Assembly (NCBI GenBank): GCA_020049855.1
Contig: JAGVLJ010000009.1
Span: 1 to 64,000 of the forward strand
Direction of reading: 5' to 3'
Origin: Bacteroidia bacterium
GTDB taxonomy: Bacteria > Bacteroidota > Bacteroidia > UKL13-3
DNA: 64,000 bases
Each line of letters opens with the position of its first letter. The first letter of the stretch is position 1. This document shows, in pieces, positions 35,990 to 44,384 of this stretch. The position numbers and the translations under genes are program-made. The notes under the pieces were generated by a model. The model was given only the letters and a program-made list of their open reading frames with translations, ran no database searches and was not told the origin of the DNA.

Positions 35990-37588
35990 ATGCTTAACTA
36001 CAAGGTAGCACCTAAACTCACCTATCAGTTTCCTAAATTGGTTATTGATTATGTGAATCAAAATCCAGCACTCGCCCCGTTTATTTCCAATTTCCCATCA
36101 CTTGAAGCATACCGCGAGATTTTAAAGAACAGAAACTATCCTGCCTATTCACGCGAGGTATTAAATGAAGTTTTAGATAAGCAGTACCATTCACTCGGGT
36201 TACTCACTGGTGAAGAAAATGAACCAGTTGTTAAAAACCTTTCCTTACTAAACGAAGCAACCACTTTTACGGTGTGTACCGGACATCAGTTAAATATATT
36301 TACAGGGCCGCTTTACACTATATATAAAGTAATAACCACCATAAGGCTTGCAGAAGAATTAGCTAAATATTATCCTGAATATAATTTTGTTCCGGTGTTT
36401 TGGTTGGCTACCGAAGATCATGATTTTGAAGAAATCAACCATTTTCACTTATTTGGAAAAACTTTTTCCTGGCCATATCCCGATGCTGTTCGCGGAAAAC
36501 CCGTTGGGAAGCTATCTACACAAGGCCTACACATTATTATAGAAGAATTAAAAAAACTCAATATTCCAGAGTCTTTGCTTCATGTGTTTGAGCAGGCTTA
36601 TACACAACATGAAAATCTCGCTGATGCAACTCTCAGTATTTATCATCAACTGTTCCGTTCATTCGGGTTGATAATACTTCAGCCGGATACCCCCGAACTA
36701 AAGAGAATATTTATCAATTATGCCAAAAGAGATATCCTTGAAAAGGTTAGTTATGCCGGGGTAAAACACACATCGGAATTATTATCAGCTGCAAAATATA
36801 ATATTCAGGTAAATCCGCGAGAAATCAACTACTTCTATATTACTGATGAGGGTAAAAGAGAAAGAATTATTCAGGATAATAATTATCAAATAAATAATTC
36901 TGATATAAAATTTTCAATAGCCGAATTACTTCTACGGCTCAATGAATCACCCGAGCGGTTTAGCCCGAATGTTATCACTAGGCCCATGTATCAGGAAGTA
37001 GTGCTTCCTAATCTTGCTTACGTTGGCGGACCGGGAGAAATTTCATATTGGATTGAATTGAAGCAAGCTTTCGCAACACATGGAATTCCATTTCCGGTTT
37101 TGCATCTGCGAAATAGTTTTGTGTTGATTGGATCAAAAATGCTGAAACAACTGCAAACAATCGGATTGCCTTTGGAAAGTTATTTTCTTGAAGAAGGGTT
37201 GTTGAAACGTAAATTCATTGAGCAGTTGCCTGTTAATTCGCGTGTAGAAAATGAAATTTCTGCAATAAATGCACTTTTTGATTCGATACTTACAAAAGTA
37301 GAAACTGTTGATAAGTCTAAAGTGGGGGAGTGGGTTAAGCGAATTAATGAGCAAAAAGCACTTATCAAGAAGTTGGATAAGGATTTTGTGGATATCGTAA
37401 GTCAAAAAATAGATAGTCAGTTAGGTAGCTTGTTTAAAATAAGGGAATCATTAATTCCTGGGGGCAAACTGTCAGAACGAAGCGAAAACCTCATAAGCAA
37501 AGTAAAAATACATCCTCTCGATTTCATCTTGTTTATTCATGAACACACCGATGTGTTCGATCAATCCGTTACTTGTTTGGAAATTTAG
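35990..37588 (+). CDS. bshC: Bacillithiol biosynthesis cysteine-adding enzyme BshC
   Basis: A 532-residue enzyme that catalyses the last step of bacillithiol synthesis, joining cysteine to glucosaminyl malate. The nucleotide-binding-like segment TVCTGHQLNIFTGPLYTIYKVITTIRLAEEL, the WLATEDHDFEEINHF motif and the YVGGPGEISYWIELKQAF segment are BshC hallmarks; a coiled-coil insertion lies about residues 410-480. It shows that the organism uses bacillithiol as a thiol buffer, as many Bacteroidota do. It shares an operon with ftsY and rimO by spacing. Confidence 0.93.
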   Translation: MLNYKVAPKLTYQFPKLVIDYVNQNPALAPFISNFPSLEAYREILKNRNYPAYSREVLNEVLDKQYHSLGLLTGEENEPVVKNLSLLNEATTFTVCTGHQLNIFTGPLYTIYKVITTIRLAEELAKYYPEYNFVPVFWLATEDHDFEEINHFHLFGKTFSWPYPDAVRGKPVGKLSTQGLHIIIEELKKLNIPESLLHVFEQAYTQHENLADATLSIYHQLFRSFGLIILQPDTPELKRIFINYAKRDILEKVSYAGVKHTSELLSAAKYNIQVNPREINYFYITDEGKRERIIQDNNYQINNSDIKFSIAELLLRLNESPERFSPNVITRPMYQEVVLPNLAYVGGPGEISYWIELKQAFATHGIPFPVLHLRNSFVLIGSKMLKQLQTIGLPLESYFLEEGLLKRKFIEQLPVNSRVENEISAINALFDSILTKVETVDKSKVGEWVKRINEQKALIKKLDKDFVDIVSQKIDSQLGSLFKIRESLIPGGKLSERSENLISKVKIHPLDFILFIHEHTDVFDQSVTCLEI

Positions 37589-37672
37589 ACAGCCTGTTCA
37601 TCCTGTGTAAACAATAGGTTTGGACTGCACTCTCGCGCAATAGAACTTTGTGTAGCCCTAAAAAAAAGCGCG

Positions 37673-39292
37673 ATGAAAAAATTAACCCTTTTCCTCTTTT
37701 GCATGCTGACAGCCTTTGCTGTGGTGTTTGCACAAGCCCCGGCTAAAAAGCCCACAACAAAAAAACCACCTCCTAAAAAGGCAGCACCTGCAAAAAAAGC
37801 CTCTCCGGCAAAAGCTGGCACAGCACCTGCAAAAAAACCACTTCCGGCCAAAAAGGGTACAGCCCCAGCAAAGGGGGGGAAAGCTCCAGTGAAAAAGGGA
37901 AATACTCCGGTAAAAAAAGTTAAAACACCTATCGTAAACAATTTTCCTAAAAAAGATTTCAAGCGGTTATCAATATCTGGTATGGTTGGGGTTACAATGC
38001 CATTTTTTGACTTAGCTAATTATAAAAATCAACCCGTATTTGGAGGCGCAATCAACTATAAAATTACTCATTCTTTAGGTATTCGCTTGGGCTTTATGGG
38101 TGGGCAGTTTTCTAGAGGGCAGGTTAAAACCGATACACTACGCCAACGTACGGTATTTAAAGAGATATCGGCTGTGTTAATATTTAACATAGGTAATATT
38201 AATTTTATTAGTCCAAGCAGGCCATTACAGATGTACGCCTTTGGAGGTTATGTTCTATTTATGCCAGAAGCTATAAGTTTCTCTCAGTGGTTTCCACCTA
38301 AGAAAGCCTATACTACTCAAGTTAACGCAGCACTTGTAGGAGCCGGATTTAAAATAAGGGTAAGCAATTCGTTTGATATTTTTGGTGAAGCAGGCTTGCG
38401 CATAACCCAAAATGACTCGCTTGATTTGTGGAATCCTTCAGGGGCATTTCTTAATCGGTCCTATGATTGGTATTTATTCCCAACGTTAGGATTTAGTTAC
38501 CATTTAGGTAAAAAAGCAAGCACACCAATAGAGTGGCATAATCCGGTTAAGTACATGTACGATGAATTGGCTTCGATGAAAAAAACCGTTGATGCAATGA
38601 AGATTGATAATGACAATGATGGGGTTTCTGACTTTTTTGACCGCGAGCCTACTACCCCCGATAGTGTTAGTGTATATGGAAGTGGTAAGGCTGTGGATAC
38701 GGATCGAGATGGAATACCAGATCACCAAGATGCCGAACCATATTCAGATCCAGGTGCTGTGGTAGATGCCAGTGGCCGTTCAAAAGATAGTGATGGTGAC
38801 GGAGTTCCTGATCACAGAGATATGGAGCCTAATACTGATACGTCTATGCTCGCCAATCATCAGGGTGTTGCAATTGTATCAAAAGCAATGGCTAAGCAAA
38901 TGCAAGCTATACCTGATAACAAGGCCGAAAAAATGTTCCAGCAGGTTGGCAAAATCGGGTATTTACCTGCCATATTCTTCGAAACCGATGAGTTTGCAGT
39001 TCCGTCAAAATATTATGCCGATTTATATGGGGTAGCGCACGCTATGCGTAATTTTCCTGAGGCAAAATTGTATATAATAGGGGGTGCAGATATGCGAAAA
39101 GATGAGGCCTACAACCTGGAGCTTGCCAGAAAACGCGCTCAGGCCGTAGCCGATATCTTATCAAAGAAATTTGGTATAGATAAGAACAGGTTGCTTGTGC
39201 AAACCATTGGTAAAAAAGATCCGCTGGTTGATGGTAAACGTAAAGATGCCTTAGCCGCCAACAGAAGGGTAACCTTCAAAGTAGTAGAGTAG
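37673..39292 (+). CDS. OmpA-family outer-membrane protein with Lys/Ala/Pro-rich linker and thrombospondin type 3 repeats
   Basis: A 539-residue protein. After a signal peptide (LTLFLFCMLTAFAVVFAQ), residues about 25-85 are a low-complexity run of KKPxPAKK and APAKK units. A beta-barrel domain (about 95-285, for example INYKITHSLGIRLGFMGG) follows, then calcium-type repeats (DNDNDGVSDFFDREPTTPD, DTDRDGIPDHQDAEP, DSDGDGVPDHRDMEP), and a C-terminal OmpA domain (ELARKRAQAVADILSKKFGI, NRRVTF) that binds peptidoglycan. The function is envelope anchoring. The basic linker could contact peptidoglycan or nucleic acid. It lies 84 bp after bshC. Confidence 0.88.
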   Translation: MKKLTLFLFCMLTAFAVVFAQAPAKKPTTKKPPPKKAAPAKKASPAKAGTAPAKKPLPAKKGTAPAKGGKAPVKKGNTPVKKVKTPIVNNFPKKDFKRLSISGMVGVTMPFFDLANYKNQPVFGGAINYKITHSLGIRLGFMGGQFSRGQVKTDTLRQRTVFKEISAVLIFNIGNINFISPSRPLQMYAFGGYVLFMPEAISFSQWFPPKKAYTTQVNAALVGAGFKIRVSNSFDIFGEAGLRITQNDSLDLWNPSGAFLNRSYDWYLFPTLGFSYHLGKKASTPIEWHNPVKYMYDELASMKKTVDAMKIDNDNDGVSDFFDREPTTPDSVSVYGSGKAVDTDRDGIPDHQDAEPYSDPGAVVDASGRSKDSDGDGVPDHRDMEPNTDTSMLANHQGVAIVSKAMAKQMQAIPDNKAEKMFQQVGKIGYLPAIFFETDEFAVPSKYYADLYGVAHAMRNFPEAKLYIIGGADMRKDEAYNLELARKRAQAVADILSKKFGIDKNRLLVQTIGKKDPLVDGKRKDALAANRRVTFKVVE

Positions 39293-39320
39293 TAGCAGAT
39301 TCTTCATATTGTTCGTTTTG

Positions 39321-39878
39321 TTAAATCCCCCGAGTAATCGGGGGATTTTTATTTACAGCAGTAAAGAAATGCCAGCAAACAATACCTGCACTTACGGCAA
39401 CATTCAATGAATGTTTACTTCCCTGTTGAGGAATTTCAATAAATCCATCGGCCAATGGAAATAACTTGTCATTTACTCCGTTCACTTCGTTTCCAAATAC
39501 GAGGGCATATTTCTGCGAGCTATTCGGAATAAATGTATTCAGCATTACGCTGGAGCTAGTTTGTTCTATGATTACAATACGGTATCCTTCTTTTTTCAAT
39601 TCATTAATTGCCTCTGCGGTGGATGGAGTATATTGCCATTTTACACTTTCATCTGCACCTAATGCGGTTTTTCTTATATCTTTATTTGGTGGGCAGGCTG
39701 TAATACCACATAAATAAACTCCCTCAAAAGCAAAGGAATCAATTGTTCGGAAAATCGACCCAACATTAAGCGCACTTCGTACATTGTCCAGCACTACCAT
39801 CACCGGGTTTTTCACAGTTTTCCTGAATTCATCCACAGTTAAACGGTTTAATTCAATATTCTTTAATTTGCGCGTCAT
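39321..39878 (-). CDS. TrmH/SpoU family RNA 2'-O-methyltransferase
   Basis: A 185-residue SPOUT methyltransferase. Motif 1 is VLDNVRSALNVGSIFRT with the conserved Asn and Arg, motif 2 ALVFGNEVNGVND, and motif 3 IPQQGSKHSLNVAVSAGIVCW, the SAM-binding knot. The RNA target (tRNA or rRNA) is not predictable. ATG at 39878 is preferred over an ATG seven codons upstream. Its last codons (KNPPITRGI) and the stop lie inside the hairpin at 39323-39348, which is also the terminator of the convergent ompA-like gene. Confidence 0.87.
   Translation of the reverse strand: MTRKLKNIELNRLTVDEFRKTVKNPVMVVLDNVRSALNVGSIFRTIDSFAFEGVYLCGITACPPNKDIRKTALGADESVKWQYTPSTAEAINELKKEGYRIVIIEQTSSSVMLNTFIPNSSQKYALVFGNEVNGVNDKLFPLADGFIEIPQQGSKHSLNVAVSAGIVCWHFFTAVNKNPPITRGI
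39323..39348. terminator. Bidirectional hairpin terminator overlapping the trmH-like 3' end
   Basis: An 11-bp stem, AAATCCCCCGA and TCGGGGGATTT, with a GTAA loop. It is followed by T-rich sequence rightwards and by TTTAAC leftwards, so it should stop transcripts of the ompA-like gene and perhaps the trmH-like gene, whose coding sequence runs through it. Confidence 0.8.
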
Positions 39879-39920
39879 GTTTAGTGCAATTATCCGCATT
39901 CTGTTTTAAAGCCACAAGTA

Positions 39921-42527
39921 TTGAAAACAACTGAAACGGCTGATACCCCTTTAATGCGCCAATACAACCAGATTAAGGCAAAGTATCCTGATGCTATCTT
40001 ATTATTCCGGGTAGGCGACTTTTATGAAACATTTGGGGATGATGCTATAAAAGCTTCCCAGATTTTGGGAATTGTTTTAACAAAACGAGCCAATGGTACT
40101 GCTGCTCATATTGAACTGGCCGGATTTCCGCATCATTCACTTGATGTTTATTTACCAAAACTGGTGCGTGCCGGGCAGCGCGTAGCTATTTGCGATCAAT
40201 TAGAGGATCCGAAACTTACCAAGAAAATTGTGAAGCGTGGGGTTACTGAATTGGTTTCGCCCGGTGTTTCGTACAACGATAAAGTTTTAGAGGTTAAACA
40301 AAATAACTATCTGGCCTCGGTTTTTCTCTCGGAAGATGCCGGAGGAATATCTTTTTTAGATATTTCAACTGGCGAGTTTTTTATGGCCGAGGGGAAAAAA
40401 GATTATATTGATAAATTATTGCATGGACTAAAACCTGCAGAAGTATTGGTAAGTAAACCGCAGTCAAAAGAGTTTATCAGAGATTTTGGAGATAAATTCT
40501 TTACTTTTTTAATTGATGACTGGGTATTTACCGATGATTATGCTACTGAAAAACTGTTAAAACATTTTGAAACGAAATCACTTAAGGGATTTGGGGTTGA
40601 TAAAATGAAATTGGGTATTCTGGCAGCAGGGGCTTCGCTGCATTACCTGCATGAAAATCAACATAAAAACATTGCACATATTGCATCGGTTTCACGATTG
40701 GAAGAAGATAAATATGTATGGCTCGATACATTCACTGTGCGTAATCTGGAACTGGTTTACAGCGCATCTGAACATGGAGTGCCGCTTATCCAAATCCTTG
40801 ATCACACGCTTACCCCAATGGGCGCGCGTTTATTGCGTAGGTGGATGGTAATGCCACTTAAAGAACAAAAACTCATTGAGGAAAGATTGGATGTGGTGGA
40901 GCAGTTCACTAAAAATGAACTGTTGGCAGATGGGGTAGCCGGTTTATTAAAACAAGTAGGAGATTTAGAACGTCTCGTTTCTAAAGTGGCCATGAAACGG
41001 GTAAATCCACGCGAGTTGATGCAGTTGAAACGCTCCTTAAAAATTATTGAGCCATTAAAGCAATTGTTGATTCAAACCAGTCATTTGCCTATGACCAAGG
41101 TTGCCGATCAGTTACTGCCCTGCTTAACTGCCATTCAACGGCTTGAACAAGTATTGATACCCGAACCCCCGGCTTTACTAGCTAAAGGGAGTGTAATTGC
41201 CGATGGTGTTCATGCCGAACTGGATGAATTACGTAAAATTGCTTATTCGGGTAAAGATTATTTGTTGCAGTTGCAGCAACGCGAGGTGCAACGAACCGGA
41301 ATTCCATCGCTAAAAATTTCGTACAATAATGTTTTTGGGTATTACCTGGAAGTAACCAATGTACATAAAGATAAAGTTCCGGTTGAATGGATTCGTAAAC
41401 AAACACTGGTCAATGCTGAACGATACATTACGCAGGAGTTAAAAGAATACGAAGAAAAAATTTTGGGTGCTGAGGAAAAAATATTTGCCATTGAAGAACG
41501 CCTGTTTAATGAACTGGTGTTGGAAATGAGTGACTACGTAACCGCAGTTCAGCAAAATGCATTACAATTGGCTCGCATTGATAGTTTGCTATCATTTGCC
41601 ACTGTATCTTTACGAAATCAGTATGTAAAGCCTGAGCTAAACAATTCATTTGAACTGATACTTAAAGATTGCCGCCATCCGGTAATTGAAAGGCATTTAC
41701 CTCCGGGTGAACCTTATATTCCTAATGATATTTATTTAGATAATATAAAACAACAGGTTATCATTCTCACCGGGCCCAATATGTCGGGTAAGTCGGCAGT
41801 GCTACGGCAAACGGCTCTTGCAGTGCTTATGGCTCAAATGGGTTGTTTTGTTCCAGCCACTTATGCACGCATAGGCTTAATTGATAAAGTTTTTACCCGT
41901 GTTGGCGCTTCTGATAATTTGAGTACGGGAGAATCAACTTTCATGGTAGAGATGACGGAAACAGCAAGTATTCTTAATAATCTCTCCAACCGAAGCCTCA
42001 TTTTATTAGATGAAATAGGGCGGGGTACCAGCACTTATGATGGAGTTTCGCTTGCCTGGTCTATTGCCGAGTATTTGACTAAAGTAAGTTTCAAACCCAA
42101 AACCCTTTTTGCCACGCACTATCATGAGTTGAATGAGTTGGAAGGGAAACTGGAAGGAATTAAAAACTATCACGTAGTGGTAAAAGAAACCGGCACCAAA
42201 GTTATCTTTCTGCGTAAGCTGAAAGAAGGAGGCAGCGAACATAGTTTTGGTATTCATGTGGCACGAATGGCAGGCATACCCAAAGAAGTATTGCACCGAG
42301 CCGAAGATATTCTACATTACCTCGAGGATAACAGATCTTCCATAAGCGGAACCGAAGCCGTTAGAAAATTATCTGCCGACCCTTTTCAGCTCAATATGTT
42401 TCAACTTGATGACCCGCTGGTGCAACGGGTAAAAGAAGAATTGCAAAAGGTAGAACCCGATTCTATTACTCCGCTCGAGGCTCTTATGAAACTGCATTAC
42501 CTGAAAAAAATTCTCGAGGGAAAATAA
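39921..42527 (+). CDS. mutS: DNA mismatch repair protein MutS
   Basis: An 868-residue mismatch sensor. The mismatch-reading Phe-X-Glu is Phe34 and Glu36 (GDFYETFG). The ATPase core has Walker A GPNMSGKSAVLRQTAL, the VGASDNLSTGESTFMVEM signature, Walker B LILLDEIGRGTSTYDG and FATHYHEL. The start is TTG at 39921, since the ATG eleven codons later would cut the N-terminal TPLMRQYNQIK segment. Divergent from the trmH-like gene with 42 bp between starts. It should act with MutL, not in this window. Confidence 0.96.
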   Translation: MKTTETADTPLMRQYNQIKAKYPDAILLFRVGDFYETFGDDAIKASQILGIVLTKRANGTAAHIELAGFPHHSLDVYLPKLVRAGQRVAICDQLEDPKLTKKIVKRGVTELVSPGVSYNDKVLEVKQNNYLASVFLSEDAGGISFLDISTGEFFMAEGKKDYIDKLLHGLKPAEVLVSKPQSKEFIRDFGDKFFTFLIDDWVFTDDYATEKLLKHFETKSLKGFGVDKMKLGILAAGASLHYLHENQHKNIAHIASVSRLEEDKYVWLDTFTVRNLELVYSASEHGVPLIQILDHTLTPMGARLLRRWMVMPLKEQKLIEERLDVVEQFTKNELLADGVAGLLKQVGDLERLVSKVAMKRVNPRELMQLKRSLKIIEPLKQLLIQTSHLPMTKVADQLLPCLTAIQRLEQVLIPEPPALLAKGSVIADGVHAELDELRKIAYSGKDYLLQLQQREVQRTGIPSLKISYNNVFGYYLEVTNVHKDKVPVEWIRKQTLVNAERYITQELKEYEEKILGAEEKIFAIEERLFNELVLEMSDYVTAVQQNALQLARIDSLLSFATVSLRNQYVKPELNNSFELILKDCRHPVIERHLPPGEPYIPNDIYLDNIKQQVIILTGPNMSGKSAVLRQTALAVLMAQMGCFVPATYARIGLIDKVFTRVGASDNLSTGESTFMVEMTETASILNNLSNRSLILLDEIGRGTSTYDGVSLAWSIAEYLTKVSFKPKTLFATHYHELNELEGKLEGIKNYHVVVKETGTKVIFLRKLKEGGSEHSFGIHVARMAGIPKEVLHRAEDILHYLEDNRSSISGTEAVRKLSADPFQLNMFQLDDPLVQRVKEELQKVEPDSITPLEALMKLHYLKKILEGK

Positions 42528-42593
42528 GTTCTTTGCTTTTTATCCATTGCAGGTTAGTTACTTACAGCTCACTTATTTTTTTTACCCGGGCCA

Positions 42594-42623
42594 TTGCAAA
42601 AAACAGGGCGTCCCTTATATTTG
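42594..42623 (+). promoter_or_regulatory. Promoter of the tRNA-Gly gene
   Basis: TTG at 42594-42596, 19 bp, and TATATTTG at 42616-42623, an exact Bacteroidota -33/-7 pair, 19 nt before the mature tRNA 5' end. Confidence 0.65.
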
Positions 42624-42642
42624 CAGTCCCTTCGGTGAAATT

Positions 42643-42718
42643 GCGAGAGTAGCTCAGTTGGTAGAGCGCAACCTTGCCAAGGTTGAGGTCGCGAGTTCGA
42701 GCCTCGTCTCTCGCTCCA
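42643..42718 (+). tRNA. tRNA-Gly (anticodon GCC), CCA encoded
   Basis: A complete cloverleaf: acceptor GCGAGAG paired with CTCTCGC, D stem GCTC/GAGC, anticodon arm CAACC-TTGCCAA-GGTTG with GCC at the anticodon, T arm GCGAG-TTCGAGC-CTCGT, discriminator T and an encoded CCA at 42716-42718. Confidence 0.95.
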
Positions 42719-42728
42719 ATTAAAAGTA

Positions 42729-42777
42729 AAGGTGTGAGTCAGCGAAAGATTAGTACACATCGCTTTCCTCACACCTT
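42729..42777 (+). terminator. Hairpin between tRNA-Gly and tRNA-Leu
   Basis: A perfect 10-bp stem, AAGGTGTGAG (42729-42738) and CTCACACCTT (42768-42777), with a 29-nt loop that can form an inner GAAAG/CTTTC pairing, followed by CTTTATT. It looks like a terminator or attenuator between the two tRNA genes. Confidence 0.55.
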
Positions 42778-42800
42778 CTTTATTAAGTTCTTTTGTTCAG

Positions 42801-42885
42801 GCTCGGGTGGTGGAACTGGTAGACACGCAGGACTTAAAATCCTGTGGCCTTAACAGCTGTGCGGGTTCGATTCCCGCCCCGAGTA
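42801..42885 (+). tRNA. tRNA-Leu (anticodon UAA), CCA not encoded
   Basis: Acceptor GCTCGGG pairs with CCCGAGT (G1-U72 wobble), D-loop with AACTGGTAGA, anticodon arm CAGGA-CTTAAAA-TCCTG giving UAA, a long variable arm (GGCCTTAACAGCTGT) as in class II tRNAs, and T arm GCGGG-TTCGATT-CCCGC. The discriminator is A and no CCA follows. Confidence 0.93.
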
Positions 42886-42886
42886 C

Positions 42887-42917
42887 AAAAGCCTCCCTGG
42901 CCAAGGGGGGCTTTTTT
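42887..42917 (+). terminator. Rho-independent terminator after tRNA-Leu
   Basis: Stem AAAAGCCTCCCT with AGGGGGGCTTTT around a short GGCCA loop, then T residues, immediately after the tRNA-Leu 3' end. Confidence 0.85.
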
Positions 42918-42943
42918 GTTACACCATATCCCTAACTTTTTCA

Positions 42944-43062
42944 TTCATTATTCGATGTTCGACATTCGCCATTGGATTACTTTAAATTTAGGAATATTGA
43001 ATAATGAACACTGAATATCGAACTCCGAATTTTAGAATCTTAAACTTCCAACCTCCAATCTG
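42944..43062. repeat. Intergenic inverted repeat and short degenerate repeats
   Basis: The arm TTCATTATTCGATGTTC (42944-42960) pairs with GAATATTGAATAATGAA (42992-43008) at 15 of 17 positions. It is followed by low-complexity TTCGAA/GAATAT-like and AAACTTCCAACCTCC sequence to about 43062. Comparable text occurs at 58991-59034. It resembles small non-coding interspersed elements of Bacteroidota genomes; it lies between the tRNA-Leu terminator and a truncated outer-membrane gene. Confidence 0.5.
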
Positions 43063-43087
43063 TAATTTTACTTATGCCTTGTATGAC

Positions 43088-43360
43088 TTATATAAGTTGC
43101 CAGCATAGACTGAAATGTTTCTCATGCGGACTGATGAGTGTAATGCCGGCTTCTATTCCCGGACTTGGGTTGTCAGCTGTTTGAAGTGGAGTAAAATGCG
43201 TAGATGTTTGGAACTTGTACCACCGAAATGCCGACTGATTGAATCCAACGGTAAAGTAAAGCTGCATTTTTTGTGTACTGCTGTCTTCTGAAAAAACGGT
43301 TGCCCCAAAAAGATTCAGGTAATTTACCAATATCAAAAACAGGCTCAGTTGTATTCTCAC
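43088..43360 (-). pseudogene. N-terminal fragment of an outer-membrane beta-barrel gene
   Basis: A 90-codon frame from a GTG at 43360 with a signal-peptide-like start (RIQLSLFLILVNYLNLFGA) and strands such as KMQLYFTVGFNQSAFRWYKFQ and GIEAGITLIS, as at the beginning of porin-like barrels. It stops after about a third of a normal barrel and is followed in its direction by the intergenic repeat at 42944-43062, suggesting that a deletion or insertion removed the rest. A short intact secreted protein is the alternative. Confidence 0.4.
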
Positions 43361-43432
43361 AGATCAAATATACCGAGTAATGGTTTTACAGGAAAGATTT
43401 CTTCATTCCCGGGTATTTCTTATCTTGCGTCC

Positions 43433-44383
43433 ATGATCACCGTTTATTACCGCGATAACGATAAACTGCAAAAGGTGCAGGGTGTAAATTGCCTGAATGG
43501 GATTGACTATAATCAAATTATTTGGGTTGATTTGAATCAGCTTAGTATAGAGGAAGAAAAGTATGTGGAGACTAAATTTCATGTCAATATTCCGGACGAT
43601 AAACAAATGATGGAAATTGAATCAAGTTCCCGTTATTTTGAAAACGACAGGCATATTATAGCCAACTCTAATTTCCTTGTTCCACTGAACGGAACTTACA
43701 AACCGGAACCAGCCTCCTTTATTCTTAAGGAAAAATACCTGATTACTTACCGTAATTATGATTTGCGTTCATTTAATGAAATGTTTAAGCGGTTGGAGGT
43801 TCAGGGTAAAATTTTTATTAACGGGTATCAGGTGTTACTTTCCATTTTTGAGATACGCATTGACCTTGATGCCGATTTAATCGAAGGAATTGCCAACGAC
43901 ATTACCCAAACAGGAAAGCTGGTAACCGATGATAAACGGATTAATAAGGATTTGATTTTTAAAATTTCTTTTTTTCAGGAAATGAATATGTTGCTGCGAC
44001 AAAATATTATGGATAAACAACGGGTTATGCAATCGTTGTTGCGTAGTGAGTATTTCCCTGAAGATTATAGCCTGCGGCTGCGGAGTATGCTTAAGGACAT
44101 CAGTTCGCTTATTGACCATACCGATTTTGGCTTTGAACGGCTCGAGTATTTGCAGGAAACATTTCTGGGGTTAATCAATCTGGAGCAAAATAAAATCATT
44201 AAAATTTTTACGGTGGTTTCGGTTATTTTTATGCCGCCTACGCTCATTGCAAGTATTTACGGAATGAACTTTAATATTATGCCCGAACTGGGATGGGATT
44301 ACGGATATTTATTTGCGATAGGTTTAATGGTACTTTCATCGGTTATTACATTGTATATTTTTAAGAAGAACAACTGGCTTTAG
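43433..44383 (+). CDS. corA: CorA family magnesium/divalent cation transporter
   Basis: A 316-residue pentameric channel-type transporter. The cytoplasmic funnel domain contains the long helix region with MLRQNIMDKQRVMQSLLRSE; the two C-terminal transmembrane segments are VVSVIFMPPTLIASIYGMNF and YLFAIGLMVLSSVITLYIF with the GMN selectivity motif between them and a basic tail (KKNNWL). ATG at 43433 is preferred since the longer frame from 43349 lacks a plausible N-terminus. Divergent from the truncated OMP gene and convergent with the next gene (1 bp between stops). Confidence 0.92.
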   Translation: MITVYYRDNDKLQKVQGVNCLNGIDYNQIIWVDLNQLSIEEEKYVETKFHVNIPDDKQMMEIESSSRYFENDRHIIANSNFLVPLNGTYKPEPASFILKEKYLITYRNYDLRSFNEMFKRLEVQGKIFINGYQVLLSIFEIRIDLDADLIEGIANDITQTGKLVTDDKRINKDLIFKISFFQEMNMLLRQNIMDKQRVMQSLLRSEYFPEDYSLRLRSMLKDISSLIDHTDFGFERLEYLQETFLGLINLEQNKIIKIFTVVSVIFMPPTLIASIYGMNFNIMPELGWDYGYLFAIGLMVLSSVITLYIFKKNNWL

Positions 44384-44384
44384 G

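Noticed and set aside
37585-37962. A 125-codon minus-strand frame rich in Phe, Ala and Gly
   Set aside because: It is the shadow of the Lys/Ala/Pro-rich linker of the OmpA-like gene, whose frame has a signal peptide and conserved domains.
42569-42772. A 67-codon minus-strand frame containing RRGSNSRPQPWQGCALPTELL-like sequence
   Set aside because: It is the antisense of tRNA-Gly; this is a well-known artefact of reading tRNA genes backwards.
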